Of a stretch of DNA of 64,000 bases, positions 33,966-42,377 are shown piece after piece. This stretch comes from Pedobacter sp. PACM 27299 (GTDB lineage: Bacteria; Bacteroidota; Bacteroidia; Sphingobacteriales; Sphingobacteriaceae), in the NCBI RefSeq assembly GCF_001412655.1, contig NZ_CP012996.1:4340001-4404000 (forward strand), written 5' to 3'. Position 1 is the first letter of the stretch; each line of letters begins with the position of its first letter. The notes beneath the pieces are model-generated. The model saw only the letters and a list, made by a program, of their open reading frames with translations. It ran no database searches and had not been told where the DNA came from. A program made the position numbers and the translations under genes.

Positions 33966-35129
33966 TCAGCAATTATAATAATTATCTGACACAACTAAGT
34001 TTTTCTTGCGGTCATGATGGCTAAATAAATTTTCCAGCATCCAAATGTACGTCACAATTCCAGACCTGATTTCCTCTACATAAATAAATTCATCGGCAGT
34101 ATGGGATCTGGCAGAATCACCAGGCCCCATTTTTAAGGAAGGCACTTCCAGCCAGCCCTGATCGGAACTGGTTGGAGAGCAATACGTTGTTTTTCCAATT
34201 TCTTTACCTGCCATGACTAAAGGATGGTAACCATCAATAAAAGATGGATTCATCACATTTGGCCTTACTTTAACCTGGCAGTTCGTATGGTTTTGAATCG
34301 TAGTTAAAATTTCTTTTGGCGTCCAGCTGTGGGTAAAACGGATGTCTACTGTAAATTCGCATTCTCCAGGCACAATATTGTGCTGCAAACCGGCATGGAC
34401 TTCGGTCACAGTCATTTTAACCGGGCTCTGCAAATCTCCTTCAATGGGAAAAATAAAGTCCGAGAACCATTGAATGTCCTGCAATGCTTTGTAGATCGCA
34501 TTGTCGCCCTCTTCCCTTGCAGCATGTCCTGGTTTTCCGAAACTGATACAATCTAATACCATAGATCCTTTCTCTGCGACGGCCATTTCCATTTGTGTAG
34601 GTTCTCCTACGATGGCAAAAGCAATATTGTGAAGTTCAGGGAGAATAGATTTTAATCCATATTCTCCAGAAGTCTCTTCTTCTGCTGTTGCCGCCAGACA
34701 AAGGTTGTAAGGTAGGTTTTCGAATTGATGAAAATGAAGGAAAGCAGCAATCAGAGACACTAGACAGCCTCCTGCATCATTACTGCCCAGACCATACAAT
34801 TTTCCTTCCTCAATAAAAGGAAGAAAAGGATTGAAATGATAGGCTTTTGTTGGCCGAACCGTATCGTGGTGAGAATTTAACAGCAAAGTAGGTTTTGCAG
34901 GATCAAAATTCTTATTGTAACACCAGATATTATTGCGTTTGCGAAAAGTAAAAACATGGTGTTTGTGAAGGAAAGCCTCGATCAGGTCGGCAGTATCCTG
35001 CTCTTCGCCACTAAAAGAAGGCGTGGCAATCATTTTTTTTAATAGCTCCAGTGGGTCATCACTCAAAGTATACAGGTCTGGCATTTGACCATTGCGATTA
35101 TCGTTATGGGTGTTCATCATTGATTTCAT
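33966..35129 (-). CDS. M20 family metallopeptidase, ArgE-like deacetylase
   Basis: 387-residue cytoplasmic zinc hydrolase. Metal-site and catalytic segments: LLLNSHHDTVRP, GSNDAGGCLVSL, and the Glu-Glu pair in ATAEEETSGEYG; GEPTQMEMAVAEKGS is typical of acetylornithine deacetylase / succinyl-diaminopimelate desuccinylase. In Bacteroidota a protein of this type removes the acyl group from N-acyl-ornithine in arginine synthesis (N-succinyl in Bacteroides). It starts in the stop codon of the GNAT gene (TAATG), so the two are coupled. Substrate not shown by the sequence. Confidence 0.85.
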   Translation of the reverse strand: MKSMMNTHNDNRNGQMPDLYTLSDDPLELLKKMIATPSFSGEEQDTADLIEAFLHKHHVFTFRKRNNIWCYNKNFDPAKPTLLLNSHHDTVRPTKAYHFNPFLPFIEEGKLYGLGSNDAGGCLVSLIAAFLHFHQFENLPYNLCLAATAEEETSGEYGLKSILPELHNIAFAIVGEPTQMEMAVAEKGSMVLDCISFGKPGHAAREEGDNAIYKALQDIQWFSDFIFPIEGDLQSPVKMTVTEVHAGLQHNIVPGECEFTVDIRFTHSWTPKEILTTIQNHTNCQVKVRPNVMNPSFIDGYHPLVMAGKEIGKTTYCSPTSSDQGWLEVPSLKMGPGDSARSHTADEFIYVEEIRSGIVTYIWMLENLFSHHDRKKNLVVSDNYYNC

Positions 35130-35746
35130 TAGGAAGGAAGATTAGTTTTAGAAAAATATCGTTGATAGGATTCGGTGGCAAACTCCTGCGCTTGTACCTG
35201 TTTTATCTTTTCAGGGTCGAATAGCATGGCGGTACACAGGCAATTGCATTTTTTCTTGCCTTCCAATACGTCATAGTTGACACAGCTTTTACAGCCTTCC
35301 CAAAAATTAGGGTCATGGGTAATTTCCGCAAAGGTGACCGGCTCAAAGCCAAGCTGGGTATTCATCTTCATAATGGCCATTCCAGAGGTGATACTAAACA
35401 CCTTTGCCTGAGGATACCTTCTCCTAGAAATTTTGAAAACACGGTCTTTTATAGCTCTGGCAACGCCAGACTTTCTAAATTTAGGAGCAACAATTAGTCC
35501 GGAGTTGGAAATAAACTGGTCATTCTCCCAGGTTTCAAAGTAGGCGAAACCTACCCATTCCCCAGTACTGGTTACCGCGATTACGGCTTTTTCATCCCTC
35601 ATCTTCTGTGCAAGCGATTCTGGCGTTCTTTTTGAAATACCCGATCCGCGGGCAATAGCAGAGGATTCCGTTTCCTGAATTATTTCATCTACGTATTTTA
35701 TATCATTTATGGTAGCAATACGCACAAAGATCATTGGATTTTCCAT
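35129..35746 (-). CDS. GNAT family N-acetyltransferase with C-terminal Cys cluster
   Basis: 205 residues. A GNAT fold covers about 8-145, with acetyl-CoA-site phrase APKFRKSGVARAIKDRVFK. After it comes an unusual Cys cluster, WEGCKSCVNYDVL then KKCNCLCTAMLFDP (five Cys), which could bind zinc or iron. In Bacteroidota such GNAT genes usually stand at the head of arginine-biosynthesis operons and are proposed N-acyl-glutamate synthases; here the partner is the ArgE-like gene that overlaps it by one base. Divergent from the SCO gene at 35942. Confidence 0.82.
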   Translation of the reverse strand: MENPMIFVRIATINDIKYVDEIIQETESSAIARGSGISKRTPESLAQKMRDEKAVIAVTSTGEWVGFAYFETWENDQFISNSGLIVAPKFRKSGVARAIKDRVFKISRRRYPQAKVFSITSGMAIMKMNTQLGFEPVTFAEITHDPNFWEGCKSCVNYDVLEGKKKCNCLCTAMLFDPEKIKQVQAQEFATESYQRYFSKTNLPS

Positions 35747-35941
35747 TAGTATTCTAATTTTACCAAAGCCCTATTCAAAGTCGGTGCCTAAGCAGGAAAA
35801 ATCAACGAAACTGGGTTTTAACGTTGATTAAGGCAGGAATATTAATTTCATGACGTTCTGATGTCAATAGTAAACCTTACCAGAATGAAAGGGTTAATTT
35901 CATTTTAGTTACCTTTACCGAAATTCTATAATCAAAAAATT

Positions 35942-36595
35942 ATGAAGCTAAACTTTTCCATTCCTACTACATTTCTATTTGCGCTCGCTCTCTTTGTTTC
36001 TTCCTGTCAGGATACTAAAAAACTGCCTATTCTCGGGCCCAGAGAAGCGGTTACGGTAAAAAATGCAGATGGTTCAATGGGTGTGGATACAGTTTATAAA
36101 ACTATTCCTGCATTTAGTTTCTTAAATCAGGATAGCGTTTTGATCAATAATGATACTTTCAAAGACAAAATCTATATCGCTGATTTCTTCTTTACGTCCT
36201 GTACTACGATTTGTCCGACGATGCACAGAAATATGAAAACCATTTTTGAGGAGTATAAAGAAAATCCGGAAGTGATGTTTCTATCTCATACCATCGACTT
36301 TAAATACGACAAGCCATCTGTATTAAAAAAATACGCGGAGAAGCTGGGTGTTGATGGTCCAAAATGGCAGTTTGTATATGGTTCAAAAGACAGCATCTAT
36401 AAAATTGCAGAAAAAGATTATTTGGTAGCGGTAATTGAGGACAGCACCAATAAAGATGGTTACATTCATCAGGGATGGTTGATGCTGATCGATAAGAACA
36501 AACGTATTCGTGGTGCTTATGATGGCACTGACGATAAACAAGTTGCACAGCTTAAGAAAGATGTGGCCGTTTTACTTGCTGAAGATAAAAAATAA
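35942..36595 (+). CDS. SCO1/SenC family protein (second copy)
   Basis: 217-residue lipoprotein (signal ends FVSSC, then Gln-Asp) with the SCO ligands: the two Cys of SCTTICP within DFFFTSCTTICPTMHRNM, and the His in LSHTIDFKYD. It is clearly a paralogue of the gene at 19703-20341; the two share long identical stretches around the copper site and the phrase KRIRGAYDGT. It is followed after 2 bp by a cytochrome c gene, so the likely role is copper delivery or thiol reduction for an oxidase or cytochrome. Confidence 0.95.
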   Translation: MKLNFSIPTTFLFALALFVSSCQDTKKLPILGPREAVTVKNADGSMGVDTVYKTIPAFSFLNQDSVLINNDTFKDKIYIADFFFTSCTTICPTMHRNMKTIFEEYKENPEVMFLSHTIDFKYDKPSVLKKYAEKLGVDGPKWQFVYGSKDSIYKIAEKDYLVAVIEDSTNKDGYIHQGWLMLIDKNKRIRGAYDGTDDKQVAQLKKDVAVLLAEDKK

Positions 36596-36597
36596 CC

Positions 36598-37020
36598 ATG
36601 CGCAAATTACTGATTTCTATCCCTGTACTTTTCACCTTCATCATGATGATTTACTCCTGCCAAAGTGCGGATCAGGTTACTCAAGATTTGTATTATGTGA
36701 GCGGAAGAGACTATTATATCAAATATTGTCAAAACTGCCATGGTGCTAAAGGTGAAGGCCTCGGCGCTCTTGCTCCACCACTTACCGATACTGTTTTCCT
36801 AAAAGAAAATAGAAATAAGCTGGCTTGTTTTATTAAAAACGGAATGTCTGAGCCCATTACGATTCATGGCAAGAAATATGAAGAAAAAATGCCCGATTTC
36901 CAGACGCTGGGCAATATAGACATTGCAAAGATCGTGGTGTACATCACCAATTCATTTGGAAATAAGCAAGGTATGTATCCTCTTGAACAAGCCAACGAAG
37001 ACCTTAAAAAATGTAAATAG
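36598..37020 (+). CDS. Class I cytochrome c lipoprotein
   Basis: 140 residues: lipoprotein signal ending MIYSC, one heme c site (YCQNCHGAKGEGLG, about residue 45) and a probable axial Met in EEKMPDFQTLGNIDIAKIVVYI (about residue 100). It carries electrons in the periplasm, anchored to the membrane. It is co-transcribed with the SCO gene just upstream. A good terminator follows at 37053. Confidence 0.92.
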   Translation: MRKLLISIPVLFTFIMMIYSCQSADQVTQDLYYVSGRDYYIKYCQNCHGAKGEGLGALAPPLTDTVFLKENRNKLACFIKNGMSEPITIHGKKYEEKMPDFQTLGNIDIAKIVVYITNSFGNKQGMYPLEQANEDLKKCK

Positions 37021-37052
37021 GTTTTCTTTTTATTACTCCTGTTTTTAAAAGT

Positions 37053-37093
37053 AAAGGCTGAATTTTCTAACGTTTAGAAAATTCAGCCTTTTT
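37053..37093 (+). terminator. Rho-independent terminator after the SCO-cytochrome pair
   Basis: A perfect 18-bp stem (37053-37070 with 37074-37091), a 3-nt loop and a T-run. It also has A/T tracts in the other direction and may serve the convergent SPFH gene. Confidence 0.9.
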
Positions 37094-37173
37094 GCTTAGA
37101 ACGCTATAATATAGGTTTAGCTCTTCTGACCTACGTTTTGCAGATTGGAATTTATGGCGCCGAGTAAAACTAA

Positions 37174-38178
37174 TTATAGTTGCGTCAAATACTCTTTTTT
37201 CTTTTGATCGAATTCCTCCTGCGTAATGATTTGCTCATCTAGCAACAGTTTTAAAGTCTTCAACTGTTCAACAGGATCTTTTCCCGCAGCAGGCTGGATC
37301 ACTTCATCTATTTTATCATGGAATACTTTTCCCATATTCATGGCGGCACCCAATGCAATTCCGGCACCAGCCATACCGCCTTCATTTTTGGCAGCATCTC
37401 TTAAGGCGCGTAGCTTTTCTAATTCAAAGTAGGATAATCCACCTTTGGCGGCAGCCATAGCATCTGCTGACACATCGGCAACTCTACCGATTCGAAGTTC
37501 GGTTTCTTCATCAAATGAATTTCCTTCTACTCTGAAATCAGTCAGCACAGTCCCTAGTTTCGCAAACTCAACTTCCAGCTCGCTTTTCATTTCCAAGGCA
37601 ATGCTGTTCAGTTCTGAATCGATTCTCGTAAAAGGGATTTTAGATCCGGAAAGGTACGAAGACAGCATTTGAGGGATACGAGACTGAATCAGATCACGAA
37701 ACACTTCAGTCGTATATTCCTGTTGTGTACCGGCATATTCCGTAAAAAGTTTTTTCGCATCGAGCAGTCGATAAGAAAAGTTTCCAAATGCAGAAAGCTG
37801 TACAGGAATCTGGTATTCCGCATCTATATATTTCACTGGTGATGAGGTCCCCCATCCCTGATTAACCACTTCAGCTTTGCGATAAAAGTATAGCCCCACT
37901 TTGTGCTCAGACTCGAAAAGCTGTGCTGCTTTGAGTAAAGAGGTCACAAAAGGATGGTTATCTGTAGCAATATGATACACACCTTCGCTGTCGAGCACAT
38001 CGGTAACCTGTCCTTCGTAGATCAGGATGCAGCCTTGTCCTGGCGCAATGACTAGCTTACTTGCATTCTTGATCTCGTCTGTAGCGCTGGGATATTTCCA
38101 GAGCAGCACATCAGGCTGTTGAGGCTGCCACTCAATAACGGTGGCCAGTTGTTTTTTTAGAAAATTAAAAAATCCCAT
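37174..38178 (-). CDS. SPFH domain protein (YdjI/virion-core type) with C-terminal SHOCT segment
   Basis: 334 residues. An SPFH/band-7 domain covers about 30-250 (KLVIAPGQGCILIYEGQVTDVLDSEGVYHI, FTEYAGTQQEYTTEVFRDLIQSRIP), then an Ala/Gly-rich stretch (GGMAGAGIALGAAMNMG) and a C-terminal SHOCT-like helix pair (LKLLLDEQIITQEEFDQKKKEYL). No membrane helix. YdjI of Bacillus is a related membrane-stress protein. It lies 11 bp downstream of the zinc-ribbon protein gene, a pairing that suggests a joint role, probably at membranes; not proven. Confidence 0.88.
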   Translation of the reverse strand: MGFFNFLKKQLATVIEWQPQQPDVLLWKYPSATDEIKNASKLVIAPGQGCILIYEGQVTDVLDSEGVYHIATDNHPFVTSLLKAAQLFESEHKVGLYFYRKAEVVNQGWGTSSPVKYIDAEYQIPVQLSAFGNFSYRLLDAKKLFTEYAGTQQEYTTEVFRDLIQSRIPQMLSSYLSGSKIPFTRIDSELNSIALEMKSELEVEFAKLGTVLTDFRVEGNSFDEETELRIGRVADVSADAMAAAKGGLSYFELEKLRALRDAAKNEGGMAGAGIALGAAMNMGKVFHDKIDEVIQPAAGKDPVEQLKTLKLLLDEQIITQEEFDQKKKEYLTQL

Positions 38179-38189
38179 ATCTCCTTTTT

Positions 38190-39563
38190 TTATTTTGAGT
38201 CAAACAAATTATCCGAATCCAATTCTTTAATCACTTTTCCAGCATTGTCTATGATCACTATTTTATTGACACGCCCTGGTGATCCATAATTGTAATAGTT
38301 GAAAACCAATCCATTTCGATAACCGTAGAAATTATGGTCATCAAAAGAATACTTTACGACAGGCGGCGTATAGGACCAAATCACTTTTCCTGTTTTGCTG
38401 TCGATTTTCTGAACAAAGGGATTACCCTGAGGATTGGCATTCGGCAGTCCTTTAATGTAAAGATTTGCACTATCCTGGTAGACAATATCAGCATCGAAAA
38501 ACATTCTATCAGGTGTAAGGTCAATGAACCTGGTAAAACGTGGCTCAGCAAACAGTTTTTTTTCATAGGTATACGTACCTGTATACCTACCAGAGCCTGT
38601 GGGGTCCATGCGGACTTTCCGCCACTTCAGCTCGTAGTTATACGGATGCTGCACAGGAAAACCCGGATTATTTTTATACCAATATTTGATGAGCTGTACC
38701 TTTTCCTCAGGATATTCATTACTCTTTTCCGAGAAAACATAATGTACCGTTTCTACCGCGCCTGGATATAGACTTTCTAATCCTTCCCTTGCTGCTCTTA
38801 ATTCCTGGTAGCCAGGATAGATTTTCCTCGCCAAGGGATAATAAGAGTATTCTTTGCCATCATTACTCATAATTTTAAAACCATCTCCTTGTTTCTCAGA
38901 AATAAATCCCAGCGTGGCTATACCTGAACTCAATTCGGGTAAATTCCCAAAAAACTTGGTGGTCATATCCTCCAGGGTGTTGCGGTCTTGGTTTACCCGG
39001 TACACCCGATTGCTTTTGTCCGGGCAGATATAAATATGCCCATCGCTAAACAGCTGAGAACGCAAATAATAACTTTCCTTCCAATCCGTCATTGGCTCAT
39101 CATTTAATACCTTATTTTTGATTGGGTCGTAAAATCGCATCAGATACTGATCAGCCCCCCGCTCTCCATAAGTGCTCCTTATGATCTTAAACAACAGTAT
39201 TGGATATGGCGAATCTTTAGTGCTATACGCAACAAAAGAGTCAAAACGCTCGTGGTATTCCTTGGCTTTGCTGCTTCCTGTACCCGATTTCGTTTTTCCA
39301 CTAAAAAAAACACCAAGAAACATTTGTAAAAATGCCACTAAAATGATGGCTCCTAAGACACAGAAAATAATCTTTCTTGCTTTTGGATTTAAGGAGCTGG
39401 TTCCAGGATCATTGTAGCTGTGCCTAATATTCACATTAATATCATCATTATCCAGAAAATATTCAGTACCACAATTGTTGCAGACATAATGGTCTTCTTT
39501 AATCTCCTGCTTTTTAACGCTGCCACATTGTGGACATTTTAATGCTTTTATTTGTTTCGACAT
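38190..39563 (-). CDS. Zinc-ribbon membrane protein of unknown function
   Basis: 457 residues. N-terminal zinc ribbon (CPQCGS at about residue 10 and CNNCGTEYF at about 28), one transmembrane helix at about 68-90 (IIFCVLGAIILVAFLQMFLGVFF) and a large outer domain rich in Tyr and Asp with possible beta-propeller-like strands (KIDSKTGKVIWSYTPP, NKIVIIDNAGKVIKELD). The zinc ribbon would be cytoplasmic and the rest periplasmic. Partner of the SPFH gene downstream. I do not recognise the large domain. Confidence 0.75.
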   Translation of the reverse strand: MSKQIKALKCPQCGSVKKQEIKEDHYVCNNCGTEYFLDNDDINVNIRHSYNDPGTSSLNPKARKIIFCVLGAIILVAFLQMFLGVFFSGKTKSGTGSSKAKEYHERFDSFVAYSTKDSPYPILLFKIIRSTYGERGADQYLMRFYDPIKNKVLNDEPMTDWKESYYLRSQLFSDGHIYICPDKSNRVYRVNQDRNTLEDMTTKFFGNLPELSSGIATLGFISEKQGDGFKIMSNDGKEYSYYPLARKIYPGYQELRAAREGLESLYPGAVETVHYVFSEKSNEYPEEKVQLIKYWYKNNPGFPVQHPYNYELKWRKVRMDPTGSGRYTGTYTYEKKLFAEPRFTRFIDLTPDRMFFDADIVYQDSANLYIKGLPNANPQGNPFVQKIDSKTGKVIWSYTPPVVKYSFDDHNFYGYRNGLVFNYYNYGSPGRVNKIVIIDNAGKVIKELDSDNLFDSK

Positions 39564-40347
39564 ATCTAATCATCCATCAGGGCCTGTTCCATCATTCAAT
39601 AAATCAGTATTTATCAGTCAATAGTGACCCTTTAATTTTTTAAATTTAAGAATATCTTTTCTTTTCCTTAGTGAACATCCCGCTTTAACATTAATGCGCC
39701 ATTCAGCTCTTTTAATTGTAGACTAGATTTAACTCGTAATTAACCCCGATATACGCTATATTCTTTTCATAGATTTCCCGCAGTTACACTTGCTCCTGCT
39801 TTACTTTCGTGTTGTTCAAGCAATACCAATGCAAGACAAATACAAAACAAAAGCAAAACAAAAGCAAAACAAATGGGCCATTCAACCTGGTCAAATTACG
39901 ACTTCTACTCCTTCATTTTCTTTAATTTTTAAAACCGATCAAATACACTATCCTATTTTTTGAAGAAATCATAACTCAGCTCATGAAGAAACATTGATTT
40001 CCGTATAAATTATTTTATTTCTCCTAAAAAACAACAGAATTGGATGATTACAGCAATCTTCATGTTAAAAATTATACCTAAGATTACTTTAGGTATCAAT
40101 GAAACCACTAAAATCTCATTGAATCCTGCAGCAGCAGGCAAACAACAGCTAGAGCTTACCAAAGAGAAAATGGCTAAAACAGAAAGAACTAGTCCTGAAC
40201 CATTTAACCACAGAAAGCCGCGGCACAACCCTTGAACAGGAAACAGCTTAAAAATAAATGAAGCATACGAATAATTATATCCTTAGCAATGAACTGATCT
40301 CAAAGGGATAAAAGACCTGCTTTATAGCAAACAACACTGTTTTTTTG
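39564..40347. other. 780-bp A/T-rich intergenic stretch before rnpB
   Basis: No supportable gene. There are a 31-bp Adenine-rich tandem repeat (39843-39873) and scattered poly-A and poly-T tracts. Short opposing open frames near 40010-40235 show no coding character. It might hide a small RNA, but nothing specific is visible. Confidence 0.6.
39843..39873. repeat. 11-bp tandem repeat
   Basis: The unit CAAAACAAAAG is repeated 2.8 times without mismatch. A simple low-complexity repeat in the long intergenic stretch; no function inferred. Confidence 0.8.
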
Positions 40348-40355
40348 TATCTTTG
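40348..40355 (+). promoter_or_regulatory. -7 promoter element of rnpB (TAnnTTTG type)
   Basis: TATCTTTG exactly matches the Bacteroidota housekeeping -7 consensus TAnnTTTG and lies 6 bp before the first pairing base of the RNase P RNA. The -33 element is not obvious; the nearest candidate is TTTA at 40321. Confidence 0.6.
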
Positions 40356-40361
40356 TCGCAC

Positions 40362-40741
40362 AAAAAATGCAAGCTGTTCTATCGCTGCGATTTATCGGAG
40401 AGGAAAGTCCGGGCAACACAGAGCATCCCGCTTCCTAACGGGAAGAGGCTTAGGAATGAATACCTGAGTTATGGAAAGTGCCGCAGAAAATATACCGCCA
40501 ATGGCTTTTTAAGCACAGGTAAGGTTGAAAACGTGAGGTAAGAGCTCACGAGTATTCCGGGCAACCGGATTGCTGGTAAACCCCGGGAGTTGAAAGACCA
40601 AATAGGCTAACGCATGTAGGGCTGCTCGTCCGATGTTAGTGGGTAGGTCGTTAGAGATAAATGGTGACATTTATACTGGATTAATGGTAGAAAGGCTGAG
40701 CAATCAGCTTACAGAACCCGGCTTATAGGCTTGCATTTTTT
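40362..40741 (+). ncRNA. rnpB: RNase P RNA component
   Basis: Catalytic RNA that matures the 5' ends of tRNAs. The bacterial type-A signatures are in order: GAGGAAAGTCCGGGC near the 5' end (about 40398), then CACAGAGCA-like sequence, ACGTGAGGTAAGAGCTCAC (about 40530), and AGAACCCGGCTTATAGGC at the 3' end (about 40713). The outer helix P1 forms between AAAATGCAAGC at the 5' end and GCTTGCATTTT at the 3' end, and the T-run after it acts as terminator. About 380 nt, normal length. Ends are set by P1 and may be off by a few bases. Confidence 0.95.
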
Positions 40742-40807
40742 TATTTAATCCCTACGTGCTAAAAAGCAGGTAAATACGTTTTACCCCTGGTTACAAAAAG
40801 AGTTTTA

Positions 40808-40870
40808 TTCAATTGAAATAATTGCAGGATCAAGCATCATCAGTGTTAAAAGCAATTATATTCAAATGAA
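40808..40870. promoter_or_regulatory. Two dyads before the sigma-54-type regulator gene
   Basis: A perfect palindrome TTCAATTGAA (40808-40817) and a near copy TTCAAATGAA (40861-40870) lie 53 bp apart, close to five helical turns, in the 172-bp gap between rnpB and the gene at 40914. They could bind a dimeric regulator twice on one DNA face. Speculative. Confidence 0.35.
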
Positions 40871-40913
40871 AATAATATATTCGTATTCCTATTAAAATTG
40901 ATGAGCAATACCT

Positions 40914-42317
40914 ATGGCAAAATTATTAATAATTGATGATGAACGCGCAATAAGGAGCACACTTCGTGAAATCCTAGAGTATGAAAATTACGATGTAGAA
41001 GATATTGATAATGGTGTTGACGGTTTAGATTTGATCAAAAAAAAGAAATTTGATCTGGTATTGTGTGACATTAAAATGAATAAAATGGACGGTATGGAAG
41101 TGCTGGAACAAGCACAGGCCTATAGTCCGGACCTTCCTTTTATCATGATTTCTGGTCACGGAACCGTAGAAACAGCGATTGAAGCTAGTAAAAAAGGAGC
41201 CTTTGACTTTATCTCTAAACCACCAGATTTAAACAGGTTATTAATTACCGTAAGAAATGCGCTGGACAGAGGCACATTAGTCACCGAAACTAAGGTTCTG
41301 AAAAGAAAAGCCAGCAAGACAAGAGATATATTGGGTAGCTCTGAGAGTATTGGAAAAATCAAAGAAACTATTGAGCGTGTTGCCCCTACTGATGCCCGTG
41401 TATTGATTACCGGCGCAAATGGTAGCGGTAAAGAACTAGTTGCAAGGTGGTTACATGAAAAATCCAACCGTGCAGACAGCCCGTTAATTGAAGTTAACTG
41501 CGCAGCTATTCCTTCGGAACTGATCGAGAGTGAACTATTTGGACATGAAAAAGGATCCTTTACTTCGGCTGTAAAGCAGCGTATTGGTAAATTCGAACTG
41601 GCCAATGGCGGAACTTTATTTCTGGATGAGATTGGTGACATGAGTCTTTCTGCTCAGGCGAAAGTTTTACGTGCTTTACAAGAACATAAAATCAGCCGTG
41701 TTGGCGGAGAAAAAGAGCTTGAAGTGAACGTAAGAGTACTTGCAGCAACCAACAAAGATCTTTTAAAAGAAATCGAAGATGGTAATTTCCGTATGGATTT
41801 ATACCACCGTCTGAACGTCATCAACATTCATGTCCCTCATTTAACAGAGCGTATTGAAGACATACCGGAGATCGCACTGCACTTCCTGGAGGAAATTTGT
41901 AAAGAATACGGCATGCCGGTTAAAAAGATCGGTGATGCGGCTATGGCAGCCTTACAGGCTTTACCATGGACTGGAAACGTACGTGAGCTGCACAATATGA
42001 TCGAACGTTTAATTATCCTGAGTGATAAAGCGATTACTGAACAAGACGTAGCTGCGTTTGCGAACCCTGGCGGTGGCACCAACATCGGAGCTGCACATGC
42101 TGCTACTGGTCAGCAGGCGGTACGTAGTGTAGGTCAGAATTATGACAGTTTTAGCAATTTCCAGGATTATAAAGACCATGCGGAAAAGGAATTTATCAAG
42201 TTCAAGTTGGAGAAAAACAACTGGAATGTGTCTAAGACCGCTGACGATATTGATATTCAGCGCAGTCACCTTTACAGTAAGATTGAAAAATTCGGACTAA
42301 AAAGAACTGCAGAATAA
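40914..42317 (+). CDS. Sigma-54-type response regulator with variant GAFTGA loop
   Basis: 467 residues: receiver domain with phospho-Asp in LVLCDIKMNKMDG, AAA+ ATPase with Walker A GANGSGKE and Walker B TLFLDEIGDM, and a C-terminal Fis-like helix-turn-helix (NNWNVSKTADDIDIQRSHLYSKI). The loop that contacts sigma-54 reads EKGSFTSAVKQ, i.e. GSFTSA in place of GAFTGA. The Phe-Thr core is kept, but two of six positions differ, so sigma-54 contact may be altered or tuned. No kinase gene is adjacent. Probably NtrX/AtoC-like; its targets are unknown. Confidence 0.9.
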   Translation: MAKLLIIDDERAIRSTLREILEYENYDVEDIDNGVDGLDLIKKKKFDLVLCDIKMNKMDGMEVLEQAQAYSPDLPFIMISGHGTVETAIEASKKGAFDFISKPPDLNRLLITVRNALDRGTLVTETKVLKRKASKTRDILGSSESIGKIKETIERVAPTDARVLITGANGSGKELVARWLHEKSNRADSPLIEVNCAAIPSELIESELFGHEKGSFTSAVKQRIGKFELANGGTLFLDEIGDMSLSAQAKVLRALQEHKISRVGGEKELEVNVRVLAATNKDLLKEIEDGNFRMDLYHRLNVINIHVPHLTERIEDIPEIALHFLEEICKEYGMPVKKIGDAAMAALQALPWTGNVRELHNMIERLIILSDKAITEQDVAAFANPGGGTNIGAAHAATGQQAVRSVGQNYDSFSNFQDYKDHAEKEFIKFKLEKNNWNVSKTADDIDIQRSHLYSKIEKFGLKRTAE

Positions 42318-42341
42318 ATCGCATTTCAACGGCAAACCATA

Positions 42342-42376
42342 AGAAAGCCAGCTTCCTATAAAGGAGCTGGCTTTCT
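42342..42376. terminator. Hairpin between two convergent genes
   Basis: A perfect 12-bp stem (AGAAAGCCAGCT at 42342-42353, AGCTGGCTTTCT at 42365-42376) with an 11-nt loop, placed between the regulator stop at 42317 and the ClC stop at 42378. Likely serves both directions, although T-runs are short. Confidence 0.7.
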
Positions 42377-42377
42377 G

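Noticed and set aside
39843..39873. Possible CRISPR or satellite array
   Set aside because: Units are 11 bp, adenine-rich, without spacers; just a simple tandem repeat. No CRISPR array or cas gene was found in the window.
40010..40235. Opposing short open frames in the 39.6-40.3 kb gap
   Set aside because: Low-complexity sequence, no ribosome-site or family features, and each is the mirror of the other.
40353..40541. Open frame of 62 codons on the plus strand
   Set aside because: Lies inside the RNase P RNA.
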